Shown here one piece after another: positions 30,866-39,129 of a stretch of DNA of 64,000 bases; the stretch's first letter is position 1, and every line of letters begins with the position of its first letter. A program made the position numbers and the translations under genes. Origin of the DNA: Mesopusillimonas faecipullorum (lineage in GTDB: Bacteria; Pseudomonadota; Gammaproteobacteria; Burkholderiales; Burkholderiaceae_B); assembly GCF_020539505.1 (NCBI RefSeq), contig NZ_JACDXW010000007.1:55939-119938 (forward strand), read 5' to 3'. A model generated the notes under the pieces. It searched no databases. It saw only the letters and a program-made list of their open reading frames with translations, and was not told the DNA's origin.

Positions 30866-30984
30866 GGCTATCCGAAATAGGCATCCAGGCCCGCAGCGTT
30901 ATCCGAATCCAGCAGAAATCAGGGTAAAGCCGAAGGCGGGCGCCAGGTGCCTGCCAATAGCGGACAAGCCCTGCCAGTATTGGC
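30866..30984. promoter_or_regulatory. Control region between livH and the oxygenase genes
   Basis: Two direct copies of ATCCGAA (30870-30876 and 30901-30907, preceded by CT or TT) lie 31 bp apart, about three helical turns, as AraC-family half-sites often do. A further inverted pair GCCAATA (30953-30959) and TATTGGC (30978-30984) lies nearer the oxygenase start. The first motif recurs in the gap at 26.7 kb. No convincing -35/-10 pair was identified. Confidence 0.5.
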
Positions 30985-31056
30985 TATTGCGGCTTTGGAC
31001 TGCGTATTACAGTGCCTCGAAAGCGGCGTCATTGCAGCCCGCATACGGAGGATTCC

Positions 31057-32385
31057 ATGAGCATCAACAATTCGGAAATTGCCCAGTTGGTTCAGCCCGA
31101 CCGGGTTCATAAAAGCATTTATACCGACCCTGAGATTTTTGCGTTGGAAATGCAGCGCATCTATGGGCAGGCCTGGATCTACGTGGGTCATGAAAGCCAA
31201 GTTAAAAAACCTGGCGACTACCACACCACACGTATTGGTGACCAAGACGTTCTGATGCTGCGTGGCAGCGACGGCAAGGTCAACGTGGTGTACAACCGTT
31301 GCCCGCACAAGGGGGCCCAATTGGTGCCGCTTGGCGACGGCAATGTAGGCAAGTTTCTGCGCTGTCCCTACCATGCCTGGACGTTCAAGCTGGACGGCAG
31401 CTTGCTGTCGGTGCCCTTGCGTGGCGGCATGGAAGGCACGGCTTTCAATAAAGACGATCCCATGTTCTCGATGAGGCCGCTGGCTCGTGTCGACTCCTAC
31501 CGTGGTTTCGTATTTGCCAGCCAATCCGAAGGCGGCCCTGACCTCGTTACCTTCTTGGGCGGTGCGGCAGGTTCCATCGACAACCTGTGTGATCGCTCGC
31601 CGGAAGGCGAGGTCGAAGTCGTGGGTGGGGTGTTCCAGGTGATGCAACAGTCAAACTGGAAGGTCTTCTACGAAAACCTGCATGACACCATGCACGCGCC
31701 CATCACGCACGAATCGTCGTTTATGGCGGCCCGCGAAGAGGCTGCCGAGCGCGGCGAGATGCCGTTCGAGCTGCTGATCATGGACGGCAATGGCGAACCC
31801 TACGAGTTTTGGGAAAAGCTTGAGCTGTGTGCGTATCCATACGGCCATGGCTATATGGAGGCCATTTTTGACCCGACCGCCGCCACTCGCGACCCCGTGT
31901 CGCGTGTGCACTTCGAGTCGCTTGCCAAAGTGCATGGCGAAGAGAAAGCGCGTGAAATTCTGGGTATGAACCGCCACAACACGGTCATTTACGGTAGCGG
32001 TTCACCGCACACGGTGTTTCAGCAATTTCGCGTGATACGGCCCATAGCGCCAGACCGCACGCTCATCGAAATCCAGACTTTCCGTCTGAAAGGTGCGCCG
32101 GAGGCTGTTTTTGATCGAGCACTCACCTATACCAACTTGATCAATTCGCCTTCTTCGAACGTCATGCCCGACGACGTCGAGCTATACCGGCGTTGCCAGC
32201 AGGGCAACCTGACAGCAGGGGGCGAATGGGTCAGTCATCACCGTTATGGTGGCACCGATAAACAGACGCCCGAGGGCATGGTGTCGACAAACGGCACCAG
32301 CGAGTTACCGATGCGCAACCAGTTTGCCGCATGGAAACAGTACATGCTGACTGATTGGAACCAGGAGAAAAAACATGTTGCTTGA
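31057..32385 (+). CDS. Aromatic ring-hydroxylating oxygenase, alpha subunit
   Basis: A 442-residue Rieske oxygenase large subunit. The Rieske cluster ligands are Cys82-x-His84 (NRCPHKGAQ) and Cys103-x2-His106 (LRCPYHAWTF). The mononuclear iron site shows Asp210, His213 and His218 in NLHDTMHAPITHE, with the third-ligand region MPDDVELYRRCQ. It dihydroxylates or hydroxylates an aromatic ring using electrons from the reductase at 24-25 kb. The ATG at 31057 follows GGAGG. The substrate is unknown; an aromatic carboxylate is likely given the neighbouring Liv-type importer. Confidence 0.9.
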   Translation: MSINNSEIAQLVQPDRVHKSIYTDPEIFALEMQRIYGQAWIYVGHESQVKKPGDYHTTRIGDQDVLMLRGSDGKVNVVYNRCPHKGAQLVPLGDGNVGKFLRCPYHAWTFKLDGSLLSVPLRGGMEGTAFNKDDPMFSMRPLARVDSYRGFVFASQSEGGPDLVTFLGGAAGSIDNLCDRSPEGEVEVVGGVFQVMQQSNWKVFYENLHDTMHAPITHESSFMAAREEAAERGEMPFELLIMDGNGEPYEFWEKLELCAYPYGHGYMEAIFDPTAATRDPVSRVHFESLAKVHGEEKAREILGMNRHNTVIYGSGSPHTVFQQFRVIRPIAPDRTLIEIQTFRLKGAPEAVFDRALTYTNLINSPSSNVMPDDVELYRRCQQGNLTAGGEWVSHHRYGGTDKQTPEGMVSTNGTSELPMRNQFAAWKQYMLTDWNQEKKHVA

Positions 32386-32908
32386 CCGTACTTTCGATCA
32401 TTCCGTTGAGGCTGTTTCCAGCCCGGAGTTGTCTTTCGAGACCGTGCAGGGCATTCAGCAGTTTCTGTTCCACGAGGCCAGGCTCTTGGATGAGCGCCGA
32501 CTGGACGAATGGTTGGCCTTGTGGACCCCGGATGGGCGTTACTGGGTACCTCGCATTCACGGGCAAGAGAACCCCTTCGAGCACGTTTCTTTGTTTTGGG
32601 AAGATGCCTTGCTACGCGAAGTGCGTGTACGGCGCTTGATGCACCCACGAAATTGGTCGCAACAGCCCGTCACGCGGGGCAATCGCTTGATCGGCAATAT
32701 CAGCATAGAAGGTGCGGACGCAGCCGGCCACATCATCGTGCGTTCTTGCCTGCACCTGGTTGAAACCCGCCTGGACACGCGCTACTTTGGCGCCAGCGTG
32801 TTCCACAAGCTGGCTGCGACCGAGCAAGGCGGGTGGGCCATACAGTTGAAACGGGTCAACCTGACCAACTGTGAAGGCGTGCTGGGCATGCTGGATATGC
32901 ACATTTGA
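32375..32908 (+). CDS. Aromatic ring-hydroxylating oxygenase, beta subunit
   Basis: A 177-residue NTF2-like protein: IQQFLFHEARLLDERRLDEWLALWTPDGRYWVP is the beta-subunit signature, and the C-terminus has GWAIQLKRVNLTNCEGVL (usual pattern: W-x-I-x-x-K-x-V-x-L-x-N). It supports the alpha3beta3 oxygenase. The start overlaps the end of the alpha gene by 11 bases, so the two are coupled and made in matching amounts. Confidence 0.9.
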   Translation: MLLDRTFDHSVEAVSSPELSFETVQGIQQFLFHEARLLDERRLDEWLALWTPDGRYWVPRIHGQENPFEHVSLFWEDALLREVRVRRLMHPRNWSQQPVTRGNRLIGNISIEGADAAGHIIVRSCLHLVETRLDTRYFGASVFHKLAATEQGGWAIQLKRVNLTNCEGVLGMLDMHI

Positions 32909-32934
32909 ACGTCCAGGCCTCCAGGAGAAACGGA

Positions 32935-33747
32935 TTGGATAAGAGCGCATGCGCAAGCAGCTTGCAAGGTAAGACCGCCATTGTCACGGGCGCCTCGCAG
33001 GGGCTGGGCGCCGACATTGCCGCAGTATTGGCGGGGCAAGGTGCCAACGTTGTCTTGGTGGGAAGAGGCCGTGAAGCCGGCCAGGCCGTTGCCGATGGCA
33101 TAGGCAAGGGTGCGGTGTTTCATGAAACCGACGTCACCAGCGATGACGCCATAGACGCATGCGTAGATTTCACGGTCAGTCGTTTTGGCAGCATAGACCT
33201 ATTGGTCAACAATGCCTGCAGTTACGCCGACGAAGGCTTGGCTTCCTCGCGCGAGTTGTGGTTTCAAACGCTGAACGTCAATCTTGTTTCCGCCGCCATC
33301 TTCACCCAGAAAGCCACTGCGCACATGCCGCGTGGGGGCGTAGTGATTAATATGGGCAGTACGGGCGGCAAGTTCGGCGCAGCAGGGCGGGCTATTTACC
33401 CGGCCTCCAAGGCGGCCATGCTGCAAATCACCCGCAACTTTGCGGTAACGCTGGCGCCTGCCGGCATCCGTGTGCTGGCGGTATCACCGGCCTGGACATG
33501 GTCGCCCTCTACTGAGCGTATGAGCGGCGGTTCAATCGAACGAGCCGACAAAGTGGGGGCGCATTTTCATCCCCTGGGGCGTGTCGGTCGAGGCGAAGAG
33601 ATAGGTCAAGTCGTCGCGTTTTTGGCCAGCGACGCCGCCTCGTGGATGACCGGTGTCGATGTGCCCGTGGATGGCGGGTTCTCCATGTTGGGGCCCGATC
33701 AAGGCATTTCGCCACGCGAATGGTTTGCCCGCCTGGGCGCCGACTAA
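32935..33747 (+). CDS. Short-chain dehydrogenase/reductase, possible dihydrodiol dehydrogenase
   Basis: A classical SDR of about 270 residues: nucleotide site TGASQGLGADIA, DVTSDD, NNACS, Ser in INMGSTGG and catalytic YPASK, ending VDVPVDGGFSM. There is no ATG at the start: the TTG at 32935 has AGGAGA six bases before it, while the TTG at 32905 overlaps the beta-subunit stop. Position directly after the oxygenase suggests oxidation of its cis-dihydrodiol product; this is inference. It ends at a strong hairpin. Confidence 0.82.
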   Translation: MDKSACASSLQGKTAIVTGASQGLGADIAAVLAGQGANVVLVGRGREAGQAVADGIGKGAVFHETDVTSDDAIDACVDFTVSRFGSIDLLVNNACSYADEGLASSRELWFQTLNVNLVSAAIFTQKATAHMPRGGVVINMGSTGGKFGAAGRAIYPASKAAMLQITRNFAVTLAPAGIRVLAVSPAWTWSPSTERMSGGSIERADKVGAHFHPLGRVGRGEEIGQVVAFLASDAASWMTGVDVPVDGGFSMLGPDQGISPREWFARLGAD

Positions 33748-33757
33748 GCGATCAAGC

Positions 33758-33797
33758 ACACAGCATGGGGCGGCACACCCTGAAGCCCATGCTGTGT
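33758..33797. terminator. Hairpin between SDR and porin genes
   Basis: ACACAGCATGGG and CCCATGCTGTGT form a perfect 12-bp stem with a 16-base loop between convergent stops at 33747 and 33805. No long U-run on either side; probably a bidirectional terminator. Confidence 0.6.
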
Positions 33798-33804
33798 CGC
33801 GTCT

Positions 33805-34527
33805 TCAGAAGGCTGCCGAAATAGCGAACTCGACTCTTGAGCCCGCCAAGCCAGGAAACATGCGCTTGGCTTTCGCATCGCTGACATGATAGGTAAGCCG
33901 TGCTTCGAAAGGGGCTTGAAACGCCCAGCTGACGCCTACCGAACCATGGGTATAGCTGTCGCCATAGGCTTTTTCAAGAAAATATCGTGATACCGAGCCC
34001 TCCAGGCTGAATTGATCGTTCAGCGGATAACGTGCGCCCAATTGCAGGTAAGTGCCTCGGTAACCGCTGCCCATGGCATTGGTAGAGTGCGCGATGGCCA
34101 GCCAGTAGTTTTCGCGCCATGTCAGGCTGGCGTTGATTTCGTTCCAGTTCAGATCGTCATCGGCTGCGGGGTATTGGTAACGCAGGCCGTAAACGTCCAG
34201 CGCCCAGTCTGGGGCAATGTTGCCGCTCCAACCCGCCACAAAGTTGAATTCGGTGCGGGCCCCGTTGTCCGGCACAAACTTCACGCTAGAGCCCCAAACC
34301 GAGGCGTATAGACCGCTTTCATGGCTGTATTGCAAACCGGCTTGAACGGCGGGCTTGCGATCGGATTGTGAAACGCCACGCCACATGTAGTTGGTGGTCA
34401 AGGTGGCATTGCCGCTGAATTCCGCATGAGCTTGAGGGGCCAAGCCAAAAAGCAGGCTTGCCGCACCGCAGCTAGCGACGCGACGGAAGGTGGAAAGTGG
34501 TTTGAGGCACGCGACTTTGCTGGACAT
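33805..34527 (-). CDS. TorF-family putative outer-membrane porin
   Basis: A 240-residue protein with a signal peptide (ASCGAASLLFGLAPQAHA, cut before EFSGN). The mature start EFSGNATLTTNYMWRGVSQSDRKPAVQ is the TorF/Gcw_chp signature, followed by amphipathic strands and a C-terminal aromatic Phe. It probably forms a beta-barrel. It lies at the edge of the aromatic cluster and may admit its substrate, though this family occurs in many contexts. ATG 34527 has AGGAG upstream; a start 11 codons earlier is disfavoured. Confidence 0.82.
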   Translation of the reverse strand: MSSKVACLKPLSTFRRVASCGAASLLFGLAPQAHAEFSGNATLTTNYMWRGVSQSDRKPAVQAGLQYSHESGLYASVWGSSVKFVPDNGARTEFNFVAGWSGNIAPDWALDVYGLRYQYPAADDDLNWNEINASLTWRENYWLAIAHSTNAMGSGYRGTYLQLGARYPLNDQFSLEGSVSRYFLEKAYGDSYTHGSVGVSWAFQAPFEARLTYHVSDAKAKRMFPGLAGSRVEFAISAAF

Positions 34528-34581
34528 GAACTTTCTCCTGGATACATGGCGGGTTGCCAATACCTAATTATTTATAATATT

Positions 34582-34591
34582 CTGTATACAG
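34582..34591. promoter_or_regulatory. CTGTATACAG palindrome before the porin gene
   Basis: A perfect 10-bp palindrome with GTATAC core, 55 bp upstream of the porin start and next to AT-rich promoter-like sequence (TATAAT at 34573-34578). GntR-family regulators often bind GTATAC-centred sites. No regulator of that family is in the window. Confidence 0.35.
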
Positions 34592-34678
34592 TCTACTGAT
34601 TTGTGCTGCGACGCCGCAAATTTTTCCGTTTCATAGGTTTATAGTGGGGAAAAACCAATGTCGTTAAGGACGATAGAA

Positions 34679-35062
34679 ATGTGGAAACCCATTCTTGCGG
34701 TTGCGGCAGGTTCCGCAGCCGGCGGATTGTTGCGCTGGGGGCTCAGTCAAAAGCTCAACGGTCTGTGGGTTCAGCTCCCGCCTGGTACTTTGGTCTCGAA
34801 CCTGATCGCCGGCTATATCGTGGGGCTGGCCGTGGCGTGGTTGATGAGTGCGCCGGCTTTGTCCCCAGAGTGGCGTTTGCTGATCATTACGGGCTTCTGC
34901 GGCGGGCTCTCCACCTTTTCGACGTTCTCGGTCGAGATCCTTGCGTTATTGCAGCGTGGCCATTATTTTTTAGCCCTGGGCGGTGTCGCCTTGCATCTAT
35001 TTGGCTCCTTAGCCATGACCGCTGCGGGAATTGCCACGACGGTATGGTTGCGTAGCCCGTAA
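34679..35062 (+). CDS. crcB: CrcB/Fluc fluoride ion channel
   Basis: A 127-residue membrane protein with four hydrophobic helices. GSAAGGLLRWGLS, GTLVSNLIAGYIVGL and TGFCGGLSTFSTFSVE are the Fluc signature motifs; the paired Phe/Thr residues line the fluoride path. It works as a dimer and exports F-. The ATG at 34679 has AAGGA at a normal distance, while a start seven codons upstream lacks one. No fluoride riboswitch was recognised in the short leader. Confidence 0.92.
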   Translation: MWKPILAVAAGSAAGGLLRWGLSQKLNGLWVQLPPGTLVSNLIAGYIVGLAVAWLMSAPALSPEWRLLIITGFCGGLSTFSTFSVEILALLQRGHYFLALGGVALHLFGSLAMTAAGIATTVWLRSP

Positions 35063-35192
35063 TAAGCAAAGAAAAGACGGTATGATTATTGCTAGGCGCC
35101 ACTGTAAAGGCGCTGCAAATCCGGTGCGGTTTCTCCACACCTTTCCAAAAAGACACCACATCAGCCCTTATTGGGCAAAGGCGGAACTAACC

Positions 35193-35444
35193 ATGGTGAA
35201 AGCACGTATCGTCATTGCCTTGATCGGCATGGGGGCCTTGGCCGCCTGCCAGTCTCCTTATGGTTCAGGCAAGCAGCATGGCTCCAGTAATTCCGAGTTC
35301 AACTGCATAGCCGGCACTGTCGGGGGCGCCATCGTGGGCGGCCTGTTAGGTAGCGCCATTGGTGGGGGCAGAGGAAACACCGTTGCAACGGCAGTCGGCA
35401 TCGGCGGGGGTGGTTATCTTGGCAACAGAATGGGCTGCGATTGA
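35193..35444 (+). CDS. Glycine-zipper lipoprotein
   Basis: An 83-residue precursor: signal MVKARIVIALIGMGALAAC with lipobox LAAC, then a short polar stretch and a glycine-zipper repeat (GTVGGAIVGGLLGSAIGGGRGN, then AVGIGGGGYLGNRMGCD). Such 17 kDa-antigen or OmpA-like glycine-zipper proteins insert in envelopes; function unknown. It ends 14 bp before the EF-hand gene, with which it is likely co-transcribed. Confidence 0.75.
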   Translation: MVKARIVIALIGMGALAACQSPYGSGKQHGSSNSEFNCIAGTVGGAIVGGLLGSAIGGGRGNTVATAVGIGGGGYLGNRMGCD

Positions 35445-35458
35445 AGGAGTACCAAGCC

Positions 35459-35824
35459 ATGAAGAAATACTTACCACTTACCATCGCCCTGGCGCTTTCG
35501 GCGCCTGTCTTGGCCTTCGCCCAAGAGGGCGGTGCTCAAATGATGACCCAAGAGCACTTCGAGCAACTGGATACCGATAAAAGTGGCAGCGTCAGCCGGG
35601 CCGAATACCAAACGTTCATGGAAGGTGCTTTTACCAAGATTGATACGGATGGTAATGGCGTACTTACTCAGACAGAAGCCATCACCGTGTTAACGCCCGA
35701 GCAAATCAGCAGCGTAGACACCAATAAGGACGGTCAAATCAGCCGCGAAGAGTTCATGACTCAAGTCATGAGCGACTTCAGCCGCCACGACCGTAACGGC
35801 GACGGCCAACTCCAGCACCCATAA
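35459..35824 (+). CDS. Secreted EF-hand calcium-binding protein
   Basis: A 121-residue precursor with signal peptide MKKYLPLTIALALSAPVLAFAQ. It carries four EF-hand loops: DTDKSGSVSRAEY, DTDGNGVLTQTEA, DTNKDGQISREEF and DRNGDGQLQHP. The first three have the full DxDxxGxIxxxE pattern. The fourth stops at the C-terminus and lacks the position-12 Glu, so it should bind calcium poorly. It is probably periplasmic. A GAAGGAG ribosome site precedes the start and a strong terminator follows immediately. Confidence 0.8.
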   Translation: MKKYLPLTIALALSAPVLAFAQEGGAQMMTQEHFEQLDTDKSGSVSRAEYQTFMEGAFTKIDTDGNGVLTQTEAITVLTPEQISSVDTNKDGQISREEFMTQVMSDFSRHDRNGDGQLQHP

Positions 35825-35853
35825 AAAAAGCACGCCCTTTTTAGGGGCGTGCC
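35822..35853. terminator. Bidirectional terminator, EF-hand gene / entericidin
   Basis: GCACGCCC-ttttta-GGGGCGTGC stem flanked by AAAAAAA on the left, which is a U-run for the minus strand. It lies directly after the EF-hand stop and 27 bp beyond the entericidin stop, so it can end both convergent transcripts. Confidence 0.7.
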
Positions 35854-35879
35854 TTGGTCTTCCAGAACGCGGCAGTTTT

Positions 35880-36014
35880 TTACTTTGCAGCGTTCTGAAT
35901 CGACTCGCCGCCGCGTTCAACGTCTTTGCCGAAGCCCTCAACGGTATGGCATCCGGCTAGCAGGCCGGTCATCAGCAGTGAAACAGCGGCAAGCAGCCAG
36001 GAAGCTTTTTTCAT
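35880..36014 (-). CDS. Entericidin A/B-family lipoprotein
   Basis: A 44-residue peptide read leftward from the ATG at 36012-36014. The signal KKASWLLAAVSLLMTGLLAGC ends in lipobox LAGC, and the mature part HTVEGFGKDVERGGESIQ matches the entericidin pattern (C-N-T-x-x-G-x-G-x-D-V-x-x-x-G). Entericidins are small membrane lipoproteins linked to stationary-phase and envelope stress. GGAGATACC precedes the ATG. It is too short for many gene finders. Confidence 0.82.
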   Translation of the reverse strand: MKKASWLLAAVSLLMTGLLAGCHTVEGFGKDVERGGESIQNAAK

Positions 36015-36332
36015 TGGTATCTCCTAATGTCCCCTAATGGGGGGTGTTGATGTACCCGAAAAGAATACCTGAGTTTCTCCCCTTAGTGTCGCGGCATAAG
36101 CGTAGGATTTTCTGCTAGGCTTGTGCCATGCAACATGGTATACTGAATAAAGTTGATGTGCCGTGGTGTCATACCCGCATCAGCCTAGTACTTTCTCTAT
36201 CGTGGCTTGTGCGGCTACACCCGCCTGCCAGTCGCCTGACAAAGTTCGCTCACCGTAGCGCACTGTGCGCTACCCGCAATTGAATCGCCGCTTTTACCCC
36301 TCGCTTTAAAGTCGGCATCAAAGGAATCACTC
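36015..36332 (+). promoter_or_regulatory. 318-bp gap: extended -10 promoter and long leader
   Basis: No gene is seen in this stretch. At 36136-36144 TGG-TATACT is an extended -10 element pointing right, leaving a leader of nearly 190 bases before the TTG-started gene at 36333. A TAGCGCAC-tg-TGCGCTA-type inverted repeat lies near 36255-36273. A long structured leader before a small gene and an IF-1 gene suggests cold- or stress-linked control; inference. Confidence 0.4.
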
Positions 36333-36575
36333 TTGTATTTACCCCTACAGGTTGGAAAATACCTGGTTTCACCGTTGGTCCGTCGCGACCTCCAAGGCCA
36401 TTTCACTGCTTCGGTTTCTATACGCAGCGGTCGGCTTAATACCTCGCATGATCGCCTGATGCGATTCACCCCGCTTTTCGACTCCGCTGCCGAGGCTGCC
36501 CAATACGCCACGGGGCAGGCGCTCGATTACATCAAAGTCCAGTCGCGGGACATGCGTGTGAAACAATTTGACTAA
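36333..36575 (+). CDS. Conserved hypothetical protein upstream of infA
   Basis: An 80-residue basic protein starting at a TTG with AAGGA upstream. The sequence begins LYLPLQVGKYLVSPLVRRD and contains an Arg/Ser-rich middle and a helical C-terminus (FDSAAEAAQYATGQALDYI). The pattern recalls short proteins found with cold-shock or IF-1 genes in Burkholderiales, but I cannot assign a function. It ends nine bp before infA and is likely co-transcribed. Confidence 0.6.
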   Translation: MYLPLQVGKYLVSPLVRRDLQGHFTASVSIRSGRLNTSHDRLMRFTPLFDSAAEAAQYATGQALDYIKVQSRDMRVKQFD

Positions 36576-36584
36576 GGAGGCCGT

Positions 36585-36848
36585 ATGGCAAAAGAAGAAC
36601 TGTTAGAGATGCGCGGTATTGTTGACGAAGTGCTGCCTGATTCACGTTTTCGCGTCACCCTGCAAAATGGGCACGCCTTGATCGCCTACACGGGCGGCAA
36701 GATGCGCAAGCACCACATTCGTATTTTGGCGGGTGACGATGTGTCGCTCGAGTTGTCGCCCTATGATCTGACAAAAGGGCGTATTACTTTCCGCCACTTA
36801 AAAGAACGCGGGCCCAGTAGTGGTCCGGTGCGCCAGAATCGGCGCTAA
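36585..36848 (+). CDS. infA: Translation initiation factor IF-1
   Basis: An 87-residue S1-type OB-fold protein: [63 protein letters not shown] covers the whole IF-1 core. It binds the ribosomal A site during initiation. The tail beyond residue 72 ([17 protein letters not shown]) is longer and more basic than in E. coli IF-1, typical of the second infA copy of Burkholderiales. AAGGAGG precedes the ATG. Confidence 0.93.
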   Translation: MAKEELLEMRGIVDEVLPDSRFRVTLQNGHALIAYTGGKMRKHHIRILAGDDVSLELSPYDLTKGRITFRHLKERGPSSGPVRQNRR

Positions 36849-36856
36849 AGTAAGAC

Positions 36857-36872
36857 TTGATCATGTGATCAA
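36857..36872. promoter_or_regulatory. TTGATCA-TG-TGATCAA palindrome
   Basis: A perfect 7-2-7 inverted repeat, 8 bp after the infA stop and about 90 bp before the next gene. It resembles a CRP/FNR half-site pair, but FNR sites have four bases between TTGAT and ATCAA, whereas here there are six. Confidence 0.35.
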
Positions 36873-36963
36873 TCAAGAGCCTGGTTTCGGTCTTTGTACC
36901 GTCGCCAGGTTTTTTTTGGCTTATCGATTACGTTGTGAGTAACGAATCTCGGAGGCACAACAC

Positions 36964-37277
36964 ATGGTGTTATTGAACGGACAAGTTTGGGAAGTTCTGG
37001 AGCAGGTGCGGTTGCGGCAGGTACTGTGGCATCGCAGGGCGACTATTTTTTCCACTCTGGAAGCAGCGGGCTTGCTCAAAGCGATGCCCCAGACAACAGT
37101 GGCCATGACTGGTCGTCCGGTACCCAATATTGCTACGCTTACTGAGGTCGGTAAACGCGAGATCCGGCGTTTGGCCAGTTGCCGCCGCGACGAAGTCTGG
37201 GAGCCCGAAAAAACGAGCAAGTCGGTATTGACGGATCGTAGGCCCGTAGAGCAGACGGCTGCGGTTTCGGCGCAAGG

Positions 37278-37281
<4 letters not shown>
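36964..37281 (+). CDS. Hypothetical protein, possible DNA-binding
   Basis: A 105-residue basic protein with a strong GGAGG ribosome site. The middle part (RATIFSTLEAAGLLKAMPQTTVAMTGRPVPNIATLTEVGKREIRRL) has alternating helical stretches and basic residues that could form a winged helix, but no family is recognised. The C-terminus is polar. It is convergent with adhC, with a long inverted repeat between them. Confidence 0.55.
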
Positions 37282-38771
<1,490 letters not shown>

Positions 38772-38787
38772 ACCTGTCTCGATGAGA

Positions 38788-38827
38788 ATACTACCAGGGA
38801 GTATATAAAAATACCCCCGGGGAGTAC
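38788..38827. promoter_or_regulatory. Tandem FrmR-type operators
   Basis: Two 17-bp imperfect palindromes lie in front of frmR: ATACTACCAGGGAGTAT at 38788-38804 and ATACCCCCGGGGAGTAC at 38811-38827. Both have the AT-(G/C tract)-AT plan of CsoR/FrmR operators, and their centres are 23 bp apart, about two helix turns. They should cover the promoter of frmR-adhC. Confidence 0.75.
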
Positions 38828-38865
38828 AAGTCGAATGCTTTGGGGATAACCCCCATTCTGGCCTA

Positions 38866-39129
38866 TTACTCTTCCAAGCTGCGCTTGACCGCGTCTTCAT
38901 GCAAGGATTCGTTGAGCTGATCGATGATCGTCGTCCACTCACCGTCTATGGCCAGTTTTTCCGCAATGAACTGGCGCTGACCTTCATTCCAATACGGTGC
39001 TTCGGAGATCCTGACGTCGGTCGGCAACTGGTGTTTGCCTATGAATTCGGCAATGGACTTGTCATCGGCATCTAGGCCCAGTTGCAAGAAAAGGGTAGAC
39101 ATGGTGGGGATAGTAGGGATGGTATTCAT
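38866..39129 (-). CDS. DUF2789-like small protein, last gene of lipid-like operon
   Basis: An 87-residue acidic protein with [65 protein letters not shown], which fits the DUF2789 pattern (LF.QLGL....I..FI..H.L..dv.L..A.FW...Q..FL.e....D..W....D.L...L). Function unknown. Its ATG overlaps the stop of the preceding 304-residue gene by four bases, so it is translationally tied to the ketosynthase operon. Confidence 0.72.
   Translation of the reverse strand: MNTIPTIPTMSTLFLQLGLDADDKSIAEFIGKHQLPTDVRISEAPYWNEGQRQFIAEKLAIDGEWTTIIDQLNESLHEDAVKRSLEE

Noticed and set aside
34592..34678. Fluoride riboswitch before crcB
   Set aside because: The conserved pseudoknot segments of the crcB motif are not present in this short leader.
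36857..36872. FNR binding site
   Set aside because: Six bases separate TTGAT and ATCAA rather than four, so it is reported only as an unassigned palindrome.
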